Positions 62,694-64,000 of a stretch of DNA of 64,000 nt are shown one piece after another (positions within the stretch are counted from its first letter, which is position 1; the number at the start of each line of letters is the position of its first letter). The notes below the pieces were generated by a model, which did no database searches, had not been told where the DNA came from, and worked only from the letters and a program-made list of their open reading frames with translations. Source of the DNA: Pseudomonas gingeri (GTDB lineage: Bacteria > Pseudomonadota > Gammaproteobacteria > Pseudomonadales > Pseudomonadaceae); the NCBI RefSeq assembly GCF_013386115.1, contig NZ_JACAOR010000010.1, forward strand, positions 265,644-329,643, written 5' to 3'. A program made the position numbers and the translations under genes.

Positions 62694-64000
62694 TCAAGCG
62701 GCGTGCGGAGAAGCACTCAGCATGACTTTCTGGTCCGCCAGCGAAGGTGGCAACAAGGTGGTGTCGGCGACCCCGCCATCAGCACTGAACGTCGACATGG
62801 CCTGAATCAACTGGCTTACGCCGCTGCCGCCCACTGGCGCAGTGCTGCTACCAGCACCGTAGAGCGATCCGATACCAACCAGGTCCGTTTGGTCCAATGT
62901 TCGATTGCTGGCCGTAAGCTGGTAGTTCATCACCGAGTTCTGGTCAGCGTTATCGGCAAGGCCCAGTGCGTGACCGATTTCATGCTCCAGTACCTGGGAG
63001 AGCGTGGCATCGGTACCGGTATAGGTCTGCTGTCCATCGGCGCCCGTGGTCAGTGCATCCTGCGTCGTGTCTTCAACCCGAATGATGGTGTCCGACTCCA
63101 ACTGGCCAGCCTTGGCCTGATAGCTGGTGTAGCCAACCACCCCGGTACTGGCGGTATCGAAATCACCAAAGCCGATCCGGATGTCCGACTGCGAGGAGTC
63201 AGCCACTTCTTCGAACGTCACACCCGGCATCGCGTTGGCCCAGGCGCCAAAGGCCGCCTGCACAACAGTCTCCTCGGCACTGCCCATGTAGCCGGAGAAC
63301 GGAGCAGCCTGAGTGCCCGCGCCATCCGCCAGGCTCCAGGTGATGACCTGCTGGTCCCACTTGGCGCCTTCAAGAACGGCAGAGCCGGAACCCGCAGTGG
63401 GCGTGAGCGCCGCAGTGCTCGCAGCCTGCTGCTGAGCAGCCTCTGCCGATTCAGCCGCCGAGAAATGGCCGTGGCTCAGATCGTACTGCGCGATCGAGCC
63501 AATGTTGGTCCCCATACGAGAGGACACGAGGGACTGCGTGCCGGCAAAACCGTATCCGCCGCCATCGTCCCCACCACCGTAGCTACCTGGCAGGTCTTCC
63601 CCAGGTCCGGTACCGGTGTAACCGTAGCCACCAATGATATCGCCGGTACCGTCATCGCCTGAATAGACAGAGTCGGTTTCAACGCCGCTGCCACTCCAGT
63701 TGTAAACGACCGAGGTGCCATCAGCGCGGTCATCGATGATGCGGTTATTGATGCCGGTCGAGGAGAAATTGTCCTTGTTACCCTGAACGACCATCGTGTT
63801 GTTATCGCCCTGAAGGGTGATCTGATCCGATGAGCCCTGGATCACGTTCCCAGAGCCATTAATCGAGAGGCTTTTCCCGACAGTGACGGTAATGGTGTTG
63901 TTGCTACCGGACAGCACATTGGAGGAACCATCGAGCGTAATGTTGCTGGTGTTCGCGGAGATCGCGTTGTTGTTGCCGGTGATGGCATCAGTGGCATTGC
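62694..64000 (-). CDS. Secreted metzincin-type metalloprotease with Asn-rich repeats, N-terminus outside window
   Basis: The frame stays open to the window edge, so the N-terminus is missing; at least 435 residues are visible. From the visible start come Asn/Gly-rich short repeats (GNNNAIS, GSSNVLS, GSGNVIQ, GDNNTMVV) suggestive of a beta-helix or roll. A linker rich in Tyr, Asp and Gly follows (63540-63715). Then comes a zinc-protease domain with HEIGHALGLAD (about 62949-62984) and a Met-turn SVMNY (about 62922-62936), the metzincin/matrixin signature. The C-terminus is short, with no RTX nonapeptides visible. Export by the nearby TolC system is inferred from context. Confidence 0.85.
   Translation of the reverse strand, partial: NATDAITGNNNAISANTSNITLDGSSNVLSGSNNTITVTVGKSLSINGSGNVIQGSSDQITLQGDNNTMVVQGNKDNFSSTGINNRIIDDRADGTSVVYNWSGSGVETDSVYSGDDGTGDIIGGYGYTGTGPGEDLPGSYGGGDDGGGYGFAGTQSLVSSRMGTNIGSIAQYDLSHGHFSAAESAEAAQQQAASTAALTPTAGSGSAVLEGAKWDQQVITWSLADGAGTQAAPFSGYMGSAEETVVQAAFGAWANAMPGVTFEEVADSSQSDIRIGFGDFDTASTGVVGYTSYQAKAGQLESDTIIRVEDTTQDALTTGADGQQTYTGTDATLSQVLEHEIGHALGLADNADQNSVMNYQLTASNRTLDQTDLVGIGSLYGAGSSTAPVGGSGVSQLIQAMSTFSADGGVADTTLLPPSLADQKVMLSASPHAA

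Overview
The window is a GC-rich bacterial chromosome segment with compact operons, divergent promoters, REP palindromes of the type common in fluorescent pseudomonads, and gene families typical of the Pseudomonas fluorescens group (MocR regulators, an HBM-type chemoreceptor, XylR-XylAFGH, DmeRF, BatABD-like VWA proteins). No rRNA, tRNA, CRISPR array, transposase or prophage gene was seen. Genus assignment is an inference from gene content and style.

Left part (1-19.9 kb): the tail of a MoxR/DUF58/VWA (Bat-like) envelope operon runs by ATGA overlaps into a HAD phosphatase. An exported sulfatase and a membrane-bound spermidine-synthase-like fusion follow. After a REP cluster and a DUF3313 lipoprotein come an octaheme TPR cytochrome, two divergent L,D-transpeptidases, an MFS pump, a guanidinium-type SMR exporter with an AhpD-like protein under a divergent MocR regulator, and an azoreductase.

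Middle (20-48.8 kb): a chemoreceptor; an MFS pump behind a perfect 17-bp palindrome; an amidase and a MocR regulator divergent from PaiB and TauE; an exported Rid protein with an exported alpha/beta hydrolase; a YdbC/PdxI-like reductase with a divergent LysR; galactose mutarotase; then the xylose locus xylR-xylA-xylFGH with a likely operator. An AT-rich islet at about 41.1-42.4 kb holds two unrecognised small proteins. It is followed by ChrA, an aspartoacylase-like enzyme with an MHS transporter and LysR, and an Lrp regulator.

Right part (48.9-64 kb): an orphan Phd-like antitoxin, the DmeF/DmeR metal efflux pair, a BPL_N-type protein and a diguanylate cyclase. A long minus-strand catabolic operon follows (RpiR regulator, polar amino-acid ABC transporter, MmgE/PrpD protein, ureohydrolase, Rid-like protein) and ends in a truncated cysteine hydrolase. 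A strong plus-strand terminator at 60.16-60.20 kb has no protein gene ahead of it and may mark a small RNA. The window ends in a locus of a secreted metzincin-type protease with N-terminal Asn-rich repeats and a Tyr/Asp/Gly-rich linker, a sulfotransferase with PAPS-binding motifs, and a TolC-family channel. This set resembles the Xanthomonas rax arrangement (sulfotransferase plus type I export of a sulfated substrate) and is the best candidate here for an undescribed system.
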